From Gnetum montanum (lineage: Eukaryota > Streptophyta > Gnetopsida > Gnetales > Gnetaceae): DNA of 59,168 nucleotides. The stretch covers positions 51,638 through 110,805 of the forward strand of contig MNCI01006844.1 in the NCBI GenBank assembly GCA_015680685.1, in the 5' to 3' direction. Below, one piece after another: positions 23,701 through 35,165 of the stretch. Each line of letters opens with the position of its first letter. The stretch's first letter is position 1. The translations under genes were made by a program, and so were the position numbers. The notes below the pieces were generated by a model. That model did not search any database. It had not been told where the DNA came from and worked only from the letters and a program-made list of their open reading frames with translations.

Positions 23701-24900
23701 TTTTAATTTGATTTATTCAATTTTTTAGAAAAAAAATGGCAGTGGGCTTAACCTTTTGGGATAGCATTGCTTCAAGTGCAAGTTCACTTACATCCACTTC
23801 TACTTTAAGAAGATCAGAAAAATTTAAAATAACCAGCATTGCAACACTACTAATTATTGGTTTAAAAGCTTGGAATGATTTTGTCTTCTCTTCATCCAAT
23901 ACAAAATCTACATTCTTCTTCAAACAATTCAGCATAGGCCATGTAAGAAAAATGAAAATTCAAATAAATAAGAAAAGATATTATCACTCCCACATCTTTA
24001 GGTGAAGCCACTCTTTGATTGTCCTAATCTTGCTTCATGGATGTTGCAAAAGCATTGGTTAGTTCAAAAAGCATGACTAACCATTTATACAAACCCCATC
24101 AGATTTCTTCCCATGCATCTCCTAGTCTAATACAAATTTGATGATAGCCATTTTTAAAATCAAATTTGGAGAAAATGTCAACATTAGCAAGTACATTAAG
24201 AATGTCATCCATTCTAGGAATAAAAAAGCTATACTTGATAGTCATCTTATTGATTGCCCTAAAATCTATGCACATTCTCATCTCATTCATATCTTTCTTT
24301 GGAATAAGTACAACTTGAATGACACAAGGAGAAATAAATTCCTTACTGAAGCCATTAGAGAGTAATGTATTTATGGAGGAAGCCCTTCTAAGTTTTCCTT
24401 GAAAACATCAACAAATTCCAATGCTAAGGATTGAACTATTAGAGGAAGTTCATTTGAAGGCCTCTCTACATTTGTTGTAAGTGTTGACATGATGATAAAA
24501 CCATGCCCAACTTCTTCATGTACTTGTAGATACTCTTTTTGACTTAGTAAGGTCAATGTACCATTTGCAAGGACATTTTCCTTTCCCTACTGCCAAGTCA
24601 TAGGGATCAAACTATGTATCTCATCTTCCTTGGCACTAACCAAAGATTTTTAGCACCATCAAAAGAAGCCTTATTGTCAAAATTCATATGTCTTCCCGAA
24701 ATAAAATTAGCACAATCAATTGAAAGAATATCATAATGTACATTGTCTTTAAAAGAACCAATCTTGAAAGAAAAAATATACCTCTCTTTCACTTCTTGGA
24801 AATGATCTTTCAAAAGCCAATGAAATCTATAGGGCCTAGGGTATAGAAATATCTTCAATCTAAGTTTAGCAATAGTCTTAGAAGAAATCACATTTTCTTA
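23700..24900 (-). pseudogene. Element D pol remnant: protease, RT, partial RNase H
   Basis: 24607-24891 is a protease-like part with DILSIDCANFISGRHMNFD, corresponding to the usual LGRPWQFD end of the domain. 24371-24556 contains ALEFVDVFKENLEGLPP, the connector before RT. 24099-24290 has MRMCIDFRAINKMTIKY and FSKFDFKNGYHQI. 23717-23935 has VEVDVSELALEAMLSQ and AIFF, the start of RNase H. The palm block with the catalytic Asp pair is deleted between them. Frames contain stops. Confidence 0.8.
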
Positions 24901-25069
24901 AGCATCAAAATTAATTAAAATGTATACCCATTTGTCATTATTAGGACACCTAGCCCCAATCCTAAAGAACATCTTCCTCATAGGACCTTCATTGACATTC
25001 ACATCTCCCATAAGAGTGCAAGAATTAATTTTAGTTACATCTTCTAACATAGGAGCATGAGGATTACCT

Positions 25070-26227
25070 TTATTAGATCTTTCTTTAATATTTTGAGATC
25101 TTTGCTCTTGGAAACCTTTGGCTTCTAATATTCCCATTGCTTATGTCCCGTCTCATCATAATTGAAGCATGGAAGTTTGGAAGCTTAGTTATTTCATTGT
25201 CTATTTCTTTTTTTTTGAATCTTGACCCTTCGTAGACTTCTCTTGCTTCTCATTTATCTCTTCTTTAGCATTTCCATTGTCCTTAGCTCCCTTATCACCT
25301 ATAAAAGCTTTGGAGTCTTTACCCTTAGAGTATTTGGAATCTCTATTGAAGCCTTGAAGTTTATTATAAGAGATAATTCAAAAGCCTCATCCAATGTTTG
25401 GGGCTCATAAAATGTTAGCTCTTATTGGTATTTCCTCTTTAATCCTCCCTAAAATTAGATGCTTTCTCATACTTATCCTAATAAAATTTTATTGTAGGAA
25501 GGATTTGCAAAAATCCATGTATAAGTCTTTAACATTCTTATAACCTTACCTTAGATATTTCAATTTTTGGATTACCTCTTATCTATGATGAGTCTTTTTA
25601 AATTTTTTTTGAGCATGAACTACAATAGGGACCAATCTTTGATAGGATCTTCATTACATACAAGGTAAACATGGATCCCTTTCTCTTACCAAATATGGGC
25701 AATAACCTCAAATTTGGTCTTAGCATATGATACTTGCTAATGGTTCTTTACATCTTCAAGTTCAAAGTACTTGTTGAAGATCTTTGGCTAAAAAAGAAAA
25801 GATTCAATACCCTTCATCTCATTGAAAGTCTTCACCTTCACATAAGGAAATCTAGAGACATTTCTAAAAGCCTTTTGAAGAGTGCTTTTCATTTTCTCCT
25901 TAGGGTTCCTTTGAGGCCTAGAAGTAGTTCCATTATTCCTTCCTCTTAAAATTATGTGCCTATGGGATTGTGACCCAACAATTAGAAAATAAGGGTTTCT
26001 ACCATATTCCTTATCTTTCCAAATGTATTCATCCCCAAAAGAAAAATCATCTTTAAGATTTGGCATAGATGGTTTCCAAGTTGAAGAATTTCATGGGGAT
26101 GAAAATTTTTAGTTGACATCTTGCCTATATGCCCTTGTTGTTGGAGACTGATCCTAAGTGCATCCCTCAAGTATTTCATATCCTTGGCTAAGCCTTCAAC
26201 TAATTTCTTCTTGGGTGTTATCATCAA
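25070..26227 (-). pseudogene. Element D gag remnant
   Basis: A plausible N terminus lies at 26227 (MMITPKKKLVEGLAKDMKYL), followed by a basic, frame-broken gag core (25500-26060) and a Lys/Glu/Ser-rich linker (25200-25420). A zinc-knuckle relic at 25133-25175 reads CFNYDETGHKQWEY: spacing is that of CX2CX4HX4C, but the second and last Cys are Tyr. Confidence 0.65.
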
Positions 26228-26587
26228 ATGGACCTAAAAGATAAATCAGACAAATATTTATAACAAATTGCAAAAGGATTAAGAGTATCCACAATCAAAA
26301 TTAGAGTGCCCAATTAGACTTAATAAGAGATATGAAAATCCAAAATAGGATTCACATAATTTCCATAAATCATAGCTAAACAAGGTTAATGTGTATTCTA
26401 ATCAATAAGAATTTCTAATACCTAATTCAATTAATCATTCAAAATGGCCGAAAGAAGGTTAATTAGATCCTAGTTAAGCATGGAAAATAACATCAACAAA
26501 ATTACAAATCAAAATGAAATTGAATATGAGTGAATTCTTATAAGTTGATGTAGAGGATTTCTCTTCTTAATGCAATTGTATTCAATC

Positions 26588-26603
26588 CTTTACTCTAATA
26601 TCA
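26588..26603 (-). other. Primer binding site of element D (initiator tRNA-Met type)
   Basis: Reads TGATATTAGAGTAAAG on the minus strand, a decayed form of TGGTATCAGAGC used by elements primed with initiator tRNA-Met. It lies three bases from the LTR start at 26607. Confidence 0.65.
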
Positions 26604-26606
26604 ATT

Positions 26607-27968
26607 TGATGAAGACTTAACTTTAGTAACATAAAATTGAAACTAAAGTCTTCAAACTTGCACATACATTTGGAAATGAAGGAGAAAAAACTCGTTATTC
26701 TTACTAGAAAATGAAAGAGAAATAAAAATTTTGGAAGTAAATGTCTAGAATAGATAAGTGATTAAGATTCAATACAACATACTCACACACAAAATGGCTA
26801 TGAATCCTTACAACCATCAATGCACAAATGGAGCTCCACATCACTCTTCTTACTTCTCTCGCTTTTGCCTAAATGGATGTCCAAGAGGTTCATTTATATT
26901 TTTTCCTCATGGTCTTGCCTCACCTTGACATTCAAAGTTAAAATTTTGAGTCTTTTGAAACCCATACAATAACATTCCATGGTTGGACAAGATGTCTTTG
27001 TGGAAGAGGATATGTCCCACCAAAGAGTAATCAATTCACAAAGAAAATGTCTTATAGGTGGTGTAAACATCTTGAATCTAGAGGAAATGCCTTGTAGGTG
27101 GTGTAGACATCATTATAGAGTTGAAAGCTTGTAAAAGAGATGTCTAGCTTGTATAGTAGATGTCCATACTTCAGACAAGACATCTTGTCTTGGAAGGAGA
27201 CATCCATCCTAGTAGGATAGACTTTTATACTTCAAAGAAGATGTTTATCCTAGAAAGGCCAAAAATAAGGATGCTTATTTCAAGATCTAAAACATGTATA
27301 CACCTTCAAAGAAGTTCCTATTGATCCTAGAATCCCATGAACACATAACAATAGCCCCAAAACTTCTCCAAACATGTTAAAACACTCAAAAACATAGATA
27401 TACGCTACAAAAAATCATGTAACACTCATAAGCAATAAGAAACACAAAAAAAAAATTCTATTCAGGATGACACGTGGGTTGGGTGACATCCTCATCATGG
27501 ACATCCTATCTCTAGTGTTTAAGCCTTTAATGCAAATGTCCTAGCAAGGCCAAAGTAGATGATAGGATAGATGTCTCAACATGCTCTAGACATTTTCCCT
27601 AAGACTTAGCCTTTTTAGTATGGATGTTTACGCTATGAGTAAAATGTCTAAGGTCATTATTAAGGAAGCTAAGAAAAAGATAATTTCTAGTCATTTTCTT
27701 TACTTTAGTTTAAATTAGAAAACTTGCATGGCATGGGATCTATTTAGGTAAGCATCCAAATTCATTTCTTAGGGGCATGCATAGTAATTTGTAAGATAAT
27801 CACTGAGATTCAAATATATAATTTCTTAGGGGCATGCATAGTAATTTGTAAGATAATCATTGAGATTCAAAGATCTAAAAAATGCATGGCTGAGATTTTC
27901 AAAGTTTTTGAAAGGTTGAATTGGAAGATATACCATCATAGCTATGTCTCTCTTCCAAGGTTTGCTTG
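26607..27968 (-). repeat. 5' LTR of element D (right end uncertain)
   Basis: Starts TGATGAAG beside the PBS. A TATAAAT box reads on the minus strand at 26892-26898, giving a plausible R-U5 of about 250 bp. Many GACATC/GATGTC words recur at 26860-27250. No second LTR exists in the window, so the right end cannot be fixed; it may be cut by element C at 27969. Confidence 0.55.
27764..27877. repeat. 57-bp tandem duplication
   Basis: Two near-identical copies start at 27764 and 27821, each with ATTTCTTAGGGGCATGCATA and then AATTTGTAAGATAATCA. Confidence 0.9.
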
Positions 27969-28253
27969 TGATGAGTCATGGGTGGCTGCGTAGATTGGAC
28001 CTAGTTGACTAGGCCTCATTGATGTAGGGTTTGTTCTTGCCTATAAATACGCACTCACTAGCTACATTTATGACATTAGTCAATCATAGTGTAGTGAAGC
28101 TCTTGTAGGTTTTCCATTTGAAATTTAGAATATTTTCCCATGTGCTCACAACAAGAGTCATTAAGTATATGGATCTTTATTCGAGCATTGTTATGCTTGA
28201 GCATGATAGTATGCATGGCAATAAAGATGAGCTTCTTGATAAACCTTGTAGCT
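27969..28253 (+). repeat. 5' LTR of element C, first part
   Basis: Starts TGATGAGT and matches the inverted LTR of element B, including a TATAAATA box at 28042-28049 and the stretch ATGGATCTTTATTCGAGCAT. It is cut at 28253 by element E and resumes after 47072. Confidence 0.85.
28249..28253. repeat. Target site duplication of element E, left copy
   Basis: GTAGC directly left of the LTR start, repeated at 47068-47072. Joining the flanks restores a continuous element C LTR. Confidence 0.93.
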
Positions 28254-29802
28254 GTACTATCTGAAATCATCGATGCGAGGCTGGAATGAAACAAACACTG
28301 AGAGATCTACAAACAGACACAGAAGACTCTACCTTTACTTGAGGGTGATCTGGAATTGACAAAGGTAGAGTACCTTGGGTGGTTCGCACGCAGATCAGAC
28401 AAGGATTTTCCCAAACGTATGCCAATGTGCAATGCACTAGGTTATATGTAAACAGCGTAATAAGTGTAAACCAAAATATAAATGTGCAAGGATGTAAACA
28501 AGAGGTAAACAAAAATGAACAAAAACTGTAGCAAATATTAGCCAAAAATGCAACAATATTATTGCATGATGGAAATTACAATGCACCTTTCTAAACGCAG
28601 TTGTGGATCTGGCACAAGGCGAATGAAGAGCCCTGGTGGATGCGAAGGGGTGATAGTGTGCTAGTTTAGACTGCAGGCACAGCGTGGAGGTTGTATACTC
28701 AATGTGCAAGGTGCAAGTCCAGCATATAGGATGGGTGTTCTATATGTTCTCAGCGCCGATTGCCCCAAATTTTTGCCCAGATTCTTTTTAATTTTTCTAA
28801 CCTCGATCTGGTCAAAAATCTAGGATTTTGTACAAGTTTGGGCATTAAATTCGGATTTGAGATGGGATGATTGGCTGTGGGATGTTGGAATTTCGGATTA
28901 GGTTACATGTGGAGCATAGACCGAGTGCAGCAAAATGAGATTTTACAAGTGTACAGCGTGAACCATGCCAGTGTGTACATGCTGGGCGTATAGACTCTGC
29001 ACGCTAAATAGTGTATGGGTAAGTATGAAGGATTTCTGACCAAATTTTGAACTATGAAGCTAGTTTTGAGGATGGATCTAGATGTCTAATGTCCTGAGAA
29101 TGCTTCTTGTCAATTTTGGGCTCATTTGACCTTGATTTGATAGGGTTTTAGGAGGCTCCAAAAGCATACACGCTAGGCATAGACGCTAGGAGTGCAGGAC
29201 GTGCAGGCTAGCATACAAGCATGAAAGTGCTACTTTTCCAGGTCACAACTTGATTTTAGGGAGCCCAGGATGATGTCTGATAGTTTCCCTACCTCTAGAA
29301 GTTGATTGCCTATGAAAATCATGCTTTGAGTGTTTGTTCTGGTCTGCCTATGATGGTACACGCTAGGCGTGCATGCTGGGCGTGTGGGCCAACATGTAGG
29401 CATGAAAACCCATCATTTGGAGCCCAAAAGTTGAATTTTAGGTGCCTGAGAGCTGTTGGAACCCTTAGGAAGGTCCTGGGGGATCTAGACGCTCAATTCT
29501 AACATGTTTTGACTCATTTTTGGGGCTCAAAATTTGCTACATGCTGAGTTGTATGTTGGGCGTGCAGGCCTGTGTGCACGAAGTATACTTAGTCAAAACT
29601 AAGTGTTTTGAGTTTTAAGCCTATAGTTCTTGCTACCAAATTTTGATGTAGTCTCCAATGGATCTAGAGGAACTTTTTCTTGTTCAATTTTTGCTCTGTT
29701 TGATGCTATTTTTGAGGCTTTCAAGGTTGGTCGTGCTGGGAACCAACATGACTTAGCTCAATTTCTGCTACAAGTGTTAGTCAAAAGTTTTGTGATGTTT
29801 CA
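28254..29802 (-). repeat. 3' LTR of element E (1549 bp)
   Basis: Starts TGTACTATCTGAAATC and ends TGTTTCA, matching 45556-47067. The U3 part is made of degenerate ~175-190-bp monomers, each with a form of TACACGCTGGGCGT, near 28978, 29165, 29356 and 29532. Confidence 0.92.
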
Positions 29803-29815
29803 TTGGCCCCTCTTT
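29803..29815 (-). other. Polypurine tract of element E
   Basis: Reads AAAGAGGGGCCAA on the minus strand, immediately before the 3' LTR. Confidence 0.85.
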
Positions 29816-30880
29816 GTTGAAGCTTGGAGGAATCAACCTGAGAATCTTCAACAAAGAAGTACAAAACACCACAAGTAACTTAGTGACATTATCCTTCGAC
29901 ACTTGGCCAGATGTCATCGTACTGTGTACAGTAGTACATAGAATTGGGGAAATGAAGTTTGTGGCTAGATAGGGAAATGGAAATTGTGGGGATTGGGAAT
30001 TGATCAAGGGATTGTGCATGGTGAAGGGTATGCTTTGGTGTGTGTACGGGTCATGTTGATCCTTGTCAATAGCCATTGTCTAGCAGACTTGGGACCAAGA
30101 CATGAGGTGTACGTCCTTTGGCAGAACAAAACTCTTGTTTAGTTTTTAAGAGGACTTGTTGGCATAACCAAAGCCATGTGATGATGTGTTGCATTATTTG
30201 GAGGAACAGGGCCTTTGTGTAGTGTTAAAGGAAACCTGTTGGTGGAGAGCCAAAGCCATGCAGTGAGATGAAACATGATGGTGTGACTCGAACGATTCTT
30301 TCCAAGACCACTGTCTTCCCTCCTGGGGCTTGTATGGGAAGTGCTAATGGCTTGCAGTTCATTTTTATCTTTACTTATTTTTGGAAAGAGCTTTATTTTG
30401 ATCTTGTACTCATGCTTAAGTTCCATGTTGTGTGTTGCAATTGCTTGAGAGTATCACACCGTGAAATTGTATGCTCAAATTTTTGGGTGCACTATGTGTG
30501 TATGGGAATGTGACTGGGTAGGAAGGGGAACGAGATTTTTGGGGAAATGGAGAATGTATTGGAAATTGGGAATGTACTTTTGAACAGATTGATTAGCCTG
30601 GTTGTGTGCATCAGAAACAATGTGGCACCTTGTCACTGTGATGAAGTGTATCTATGTACGAGCACCACTGGGTGTCATCTTGCAAACACAACTCCAAGAA
30701 GACTCAAAAATCATAGGTGAATGAGTTAGCGAACACTTTAGACATGAATGTGATTGGTGAAACAAAGGTACCAGATGAGATTTCAAGCACTGAATATGAA
30801 TGGTAGCAATGTCGTTAGGATCAACTGATGATGAGTGAGGCAGCAGCTCTGATGAATTTTGAATGGAGCTACCAATCGGG
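29816..30880 (-). other. Non-coding 3' region of element E
   Basis: No supported reading frame. A degenerate direct repeat of about 82 bp (CCAAAGCCATG near 30169 and 30251) is visible. Confidence 0.5.
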
Positions 30881-30889
30881 ATGCTAGAG

Positions 30890-31147
30890 ATGAAGCTACC
30901 AGTGTATAGTCGTAGCGGATTGTCGTGGGTTAGTTTTATGTCACAACCCGTTGGACGTTGCCAGTTTAGTGTCATAACAGATGGTACATTGCTAGTTTAT
31001 AGTCTTGGTAGATTATGGAGAGGCAAACTAGTTTATAGTCTTAGCGGACTCTGGTGAACAAAACTATGGCAGTTTAATGTTGTACTGGATGGGTGCTAGT
31101 TTATTGTCATTGCAGACGAAATGTGGTGCCAATTTATTGTCATAACA
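30890..31147. repeat. Degenerate AGTTTA-module array downstream of integrase
   Basis: At least seven units of 27-40 bp, each starting AGTTTA followed by a form of TAGTC and a GC-containing word, for example near 30930, 30962, 30994, 31030 and 31070. It grades into the regular 37-bp array at 31148. Confidence 0.7.
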
Positions 31148-31380
31148 CCAGGACGATCTGTGGTATCAGTTTTCCATCATGATTCCAGGATGATCTGTGG
31201 TATCAATTTTCCATCATGATTCCAGGACGAGCTGTGGTATCAGTTTACCGTCATGATTCCAGGACAAGTTGTGGTATCATTTTACCATCGTGATTCCAGG
31301 ACGAGCTGTGGTATCAGTTTACTATCGTGATTCCAGGATGAGTTATGGTATCAGTTTACCATCATGATTCCAGGACGAAG
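31148..31380. repeat. 37-bp tandem array, six copies
   Basis: Units start with CCAGGA at 31148, 31185, 31222, 31259, 31296 and 31333, with a partial unit at 31370; the period is exactly 37. Each holds CTGTGGTATCAGTTT and ATCATGATT. Confidence 0.95.
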
Positions 31381-31439
31381 GCATACCTGAGATGTTTAGA
31401 CGTGAAATGGTTTGAGGTATAGGTGGTTCGTTGGATGAG

Positions 31440-32516
31440 TGAACTCATAACCATTCATGTTAGCTAGCTTAAATGCTCCATTTTCGTATGCTTTGATGAC
31501 CAAATAGGGCCCTTCCTAGTTTGTTGCGAACTTGTCCACATGTTCACGGACTTCCTTAAGTACAAGGTCACCTTCTTTGATTGGGTGCTTATGAATGTCA
31601 TATTGATGGCATCGTTACTGTTGTTTTTGGTACCAATCAATCTAATCCAGCACACGTGTACGTTCCTCTTCCATAGAGTCCAAGTCAACAACACGTAGGT
31701 CATTGTTTTGACCTTCATCGAGGAGTCTGGAGAGTGTGATCCTTAAGGATGGTACCTGCAACTCTAAAGGTAAAACAACTTCCAAACCATAAACAAGACT
31801 ATATAGCATTTTACTTGTGGAAGTCCGATGAGTAGTGCGATAAGCCCATAATGTGTATACTAACTGTTCATGCCATTTTCTCTTGCTCTGCGTAAGCATC
31901 TTCTTTAGCACCGAGATGACAATATTGTTCATGGCTTCTGCTTGTCCATTGCTCTTAGGGTAATAGGGGGATGAGAATGAATGTTTAATGCCTAAGCTAT
32001 TGCATAAGGTTTTTTTTTCGACACTATTGAATTGAGGTCCATTATCAGTAATGATGGTCATCGAGATGCCAAAGAGGGTCATAATGTTTTCCAGGAGAAA
32101 GCTGCATACTTGTTTTGATGTAGTCTTTCTAAGGGGGATAGCTTCCACCCATTTCATGAAATATTTAGTTGTGGTTATGATGAAGCTATGCCCCGTAGAA
32201 GACGGGGGAGTTATTAGTCAATGATGTCTAACCCCCATTTCTGGAAAGGCCATGTGATTTGAGCTGTATAAAATTCATTGGGTGGGACATGTATGAGATT
32301 ACCATGCTTTTGACATGTATCACATGTTTTGACCCTGGAAACATAGTCGTACTCCATGTGTGGCCAATAGTACCCTAAACGCCTTATTTTGGTTGCCATT
32401 GCTTTGGGCGCTATGTGCCCTCTGCAGAGTCCTTCATGTACTTGCTCCACAATGGTCTGGCCATCTGTGCTACTAACACACCTTAATAGGATACCTTCGT
32501 AGGATCTACGACACAA
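31440..32516 (-). pseudogene. Element E pol: integrase
   Basis: 32214-32516 encodes the zinc-binding part (LLRCVSSTDGQTIVEQVHEG, HIAPKAMATK, GYYWPHM, CDTCQKHG) and ends in WGLDIID with the first catalytic Asp. 31642-32157 encodes the core: KWVEAIPLRK, IITDNGPQF with the second Asp, and NGQAEAMNN with the Glu, so the catalytic triad is preserved. A frameshifted C-terminal part follows (31464-31718). The motifs match Tat-lineage integrases. Stop codons near 32213 and 31640 inactivate the copy. Confidence 0.9.
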
Positions 32517-32569
32517 CGTGTCGCCTACTAATGCATACTGTTGAGAACTTTTTCGTACTGCATCCTTTT

Positions 32570-33250
32570 GTGCATTTGTTAGATGTCATGGTGTTTCGCT
32601 GTGTAGAAGGTACTCATTTATGTTGTCATACCATTCTACTGTGTGTGTTGTACTAACTGATGTAATTGGTAATTTATCAGGAGTATCAGTTATGGGTTTA
32701 GCACAACTGGTTATAGAACTAGGCAACGTGTGGAACATGTTTGGCACTAAGTTTAGGGCTAACATAGCTAGTGCATCCACAATGGTGTTATCATTTATGG
32801 AAATATGTTGTACATCTACATTGTCAAATTGCTTCAACAAATGCTTAGTTAAATCATAGTATGGTTGTAAGTGCTATGCTTTACATGCGTAAACGTCTGT
32901 GACTTGATTTAGAACTAACTGTGAGTCACCTCTAACTACGAGTCGTGTGATGTCGGAAGCTAGTGCTGTTGTGAGACCTCTAAGGAGACCTTCATACTCT
33001 ATGATGTTGTTGGTACAGTGAAAATTGAAATGATAAGCAAAGGGTCAGATCTCCTCGGAGGGGTAGGTGATGATGGTGGTAGCACTTCCCCCTCGAGACG
33101 TGGATGCTTCATCAAAATTCAAAATGGCATCGTAGTTATTAGGCACTATGTTTATTGCACTGACATTTTCGTCTGGGAACTTTGGCTCTATTGTCACTTG
33201 ATCATGCATTGGTGATATAGTCATTTGAGTTGCTATAGCTTGACCCTTAA
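32570..33250 (-). pseudogene. Element E pol: second (archaeal-type) RNase H
   Basis: The minus-strand translation reads FDEASTSRGG, CTNNIIEYEGLLRGLTTALA, VVRGDSQLVLNQV, YYDLTKHLLKQFDNV and NTIVDALAMLA, the block order of the additional RNase H found between the first RNase H and integrase in Tat-lineage elements. Asp of FDEAS, Glu of IEYEG, Asp of GDSQLV and Asp of VDALA correspond to catalytic positions. Interrupted by stops near 32880. Confidence 0.85.
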
Positions 33251-33379
33251 CTAATGACTACACTATGTAGTGTAGGTCAAACTCAGCTATCATGGCTTTC
33301 TAGCGAGCTATCTTACTTGATTCGTAGAGGTCGCCTGTGATGGCTTTGAGCACATTATCCTTGTAGATTATATTGACTT

Positions 33380-34890
33380 GGTTGCGGAAGAGATAATGTC
33401 ATCATTTCTTCAAGGAAAAGATAATGGCTAAACACAGCCTATCCACCTCATTGTACTTCTTCTCATGGGCTACTAATGCATGACTTAAATAATAAACAGG
33501 GACTTTAGTTCCATCTTCTCGTTTCTGGCAAAGCATAGATGCGACGGATGAATCCGAAGTGGCCAGGTAGATATAGAATGGTTTGTTGTTCTGAGGCGGA
33601 TAGACTGTTGGTATTTGAACAAGTGCCATTTTAATATTGTCAAATGCTTCCTAGCATTGTGAAGTCCATTCAAAATGGATGTTCTTTTATAACAAGTGGT
33701 TCATAGGTTTCAACTTGTTCGTCAGTTTTTCTATAAAACACCTAATGAACTGTAATCTACCTTGTATACCTCGGATCTTGGTAAGGTTGCTTGGTGGTTT
33801 CAAGTTGGTGATAGCCTTAACCTTGTCTAGATCTACTTGTATTCTTGTTTCTGATACTACGAAGCCTAGCATCTTGCCCATTTTTACCCCAAAGACACAT
33901 TTCTTTGGGTTGAGCCTAAGTTCATATTTTAGACAACATTTTAAAACCAAATCTAAGTCTTGTATGTGTTGCTCTAGTGTTTTTGATTTAACTACGATGT
34001 CATCCACATAATCATTGAGCAAATGAAGTATTTATTGCTAAAAATGAATGTCATTACTCTCTAATATGTGGCACTGCCATTCTTCAAGCCAAATGACATC
34101 ATTGTATAGCAAAAGGATCCCAGGTGTCATGAAGGTCATTCTAAGCTGATGTTCTAGGTTGATCTATATCTGGTTATATCCCGAAAAGTCATCCATAAAA
34201 GACAACAGAGTCTGCCCTACAGTTGAGTTTACAAGTTGATCAATGCTTGGTACCTGGAAGTCATCCTTTATGATTACGATGTTGAGATCCTGGAAGCCTA
34301 TGCATAAGAGAATGCTTCCATTCTTCTTGGGGACTATAACCATGTTAGACACCCAATCAGCATAGGCAATAGCCTAGATGAAATCATCTTGATAAATCTT
34401 AGTAATCTCATTGCAAATTGCCAGTGCTACCTCAAGTTTGACCTTGCATGCTTTCTGTTTCACTGGTCTTAACTTGGGATCGAGTATAATGTTGTGTTGG
34501 ACAATGTGAGGATCTAGTCTAGGCATGTCATTGCAAGACCAAACAAATGATTTCATGTTTTCTCGAAGCACGTGTTCCATGTCCTTGGCAAGTTGAGGCT
34601 GTAATAGTGAGCTCAATTTTAATATTTTAACTTCACCATTAGGCATAGTTATGGGGGTTTCAGTTAAAGGGTCTTCAGTGATGCTATCAGCTTCTATGTC
34701 TAGAGATTTTGTCATACCTTCATAGCTATCTAATGTTTGTTGCATCGAGGCTACAAATGTGTCTTCTGTTGATGGACCTAAGTCGATAGAATTTATGTTG
34801 ATTTCTTTTGTGATCTTTCCATATGGTCCATCGATTGTCAATGGTGTGAATAGATGCTTGCAATCCATTGCACTTGCCACTGCCAATAAA
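33380..34890 (-). pseudogene. Element E pol: RT and first RNase H
   Basis: 34374-34886 is the connector to RT, with PRLDPHIVQHNIILDP. 34164-34352 begins the fingers and palm with MSNMVIVPKKNGS and FQDLN, then LLSFMDDFSGYNQI; the usual CIDF block reads CIGF, a lost Asp. 33687-34022 contains the active-site YVDD at 33999-34010 and the thumb. 33402-33629 is RNase H with ATSDSSVASMLCQ and PVYYLSHALVAHEKKYNEVD. Motif spelling matches Tat elements. The frames are broken at several points. Confidence 0.88.
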
Positions 34891-34979
34891 TAGGGAGCAA
34901 AGTGAGCTAGGGGGTTGTTATGCTTTCCAAGAAATGTAACTCATGTGTACGTTTGACAATGACTAAGGTATGCAGTGGT

Positions 34980-35165
34980 AATTTATCATCGTACCTAGAC
35001 ACATGGTAGTTTAGGGCCATACTGGGCCTTGCTTGTCAGTTTCTAGTTATGACAGACTGATCATGGTAGTTTAAGGCCTTACCAGGCTGTTCAATAGTTT
35101 GGGGCCATTTCGGGCCATCATGGCAATTTAAGGCCTTACCGGGCCGATTATGGCAGTTTGAAATG
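34980..35165. repeat. ~30-bp AGTTTAAGGCC array, RT side of the antisense gene
   Basis: Units start near 34980, 35008, 35038, 35068, 35096, 35125 and 35155. Most read AGTTTAAGGCC, then TTACCGGGCC or ATTTCGGGCC. The same module recurs at 40590-40765 and, more diverged, at 30890-31147. Confidence 0.85.

Larger units (their letters stand above)
23700..27968 (-). mobile_element. Element D: truncated chromovirus-like Ty3/gypsy element
   Basis: Minus-strand order: 5' LTR (26607 to at most 27968), PBS (26588-26603), gag, zinc knuckle, protease, RT and part of RNase H. The integrase and 3' LTR are missing and the remnant stops about 160 bp from the FLA gene. The middle of RT is also missing: only about 160 bp separate the GYHQI block from RNase H. 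The right end abuts the LTR of element C. The RT sequence (MCIDFRAINKMTIKY) and Met-type PBS fit chromoviruses and differ from A, B, C, E and G. Confidence 0.8.

Noticed and set aside
31148-31380. CRISPR-like appearance of the 37-bp array
   Set aside because: The units are contiguous without unique spacers, in a plant retrotransposon.
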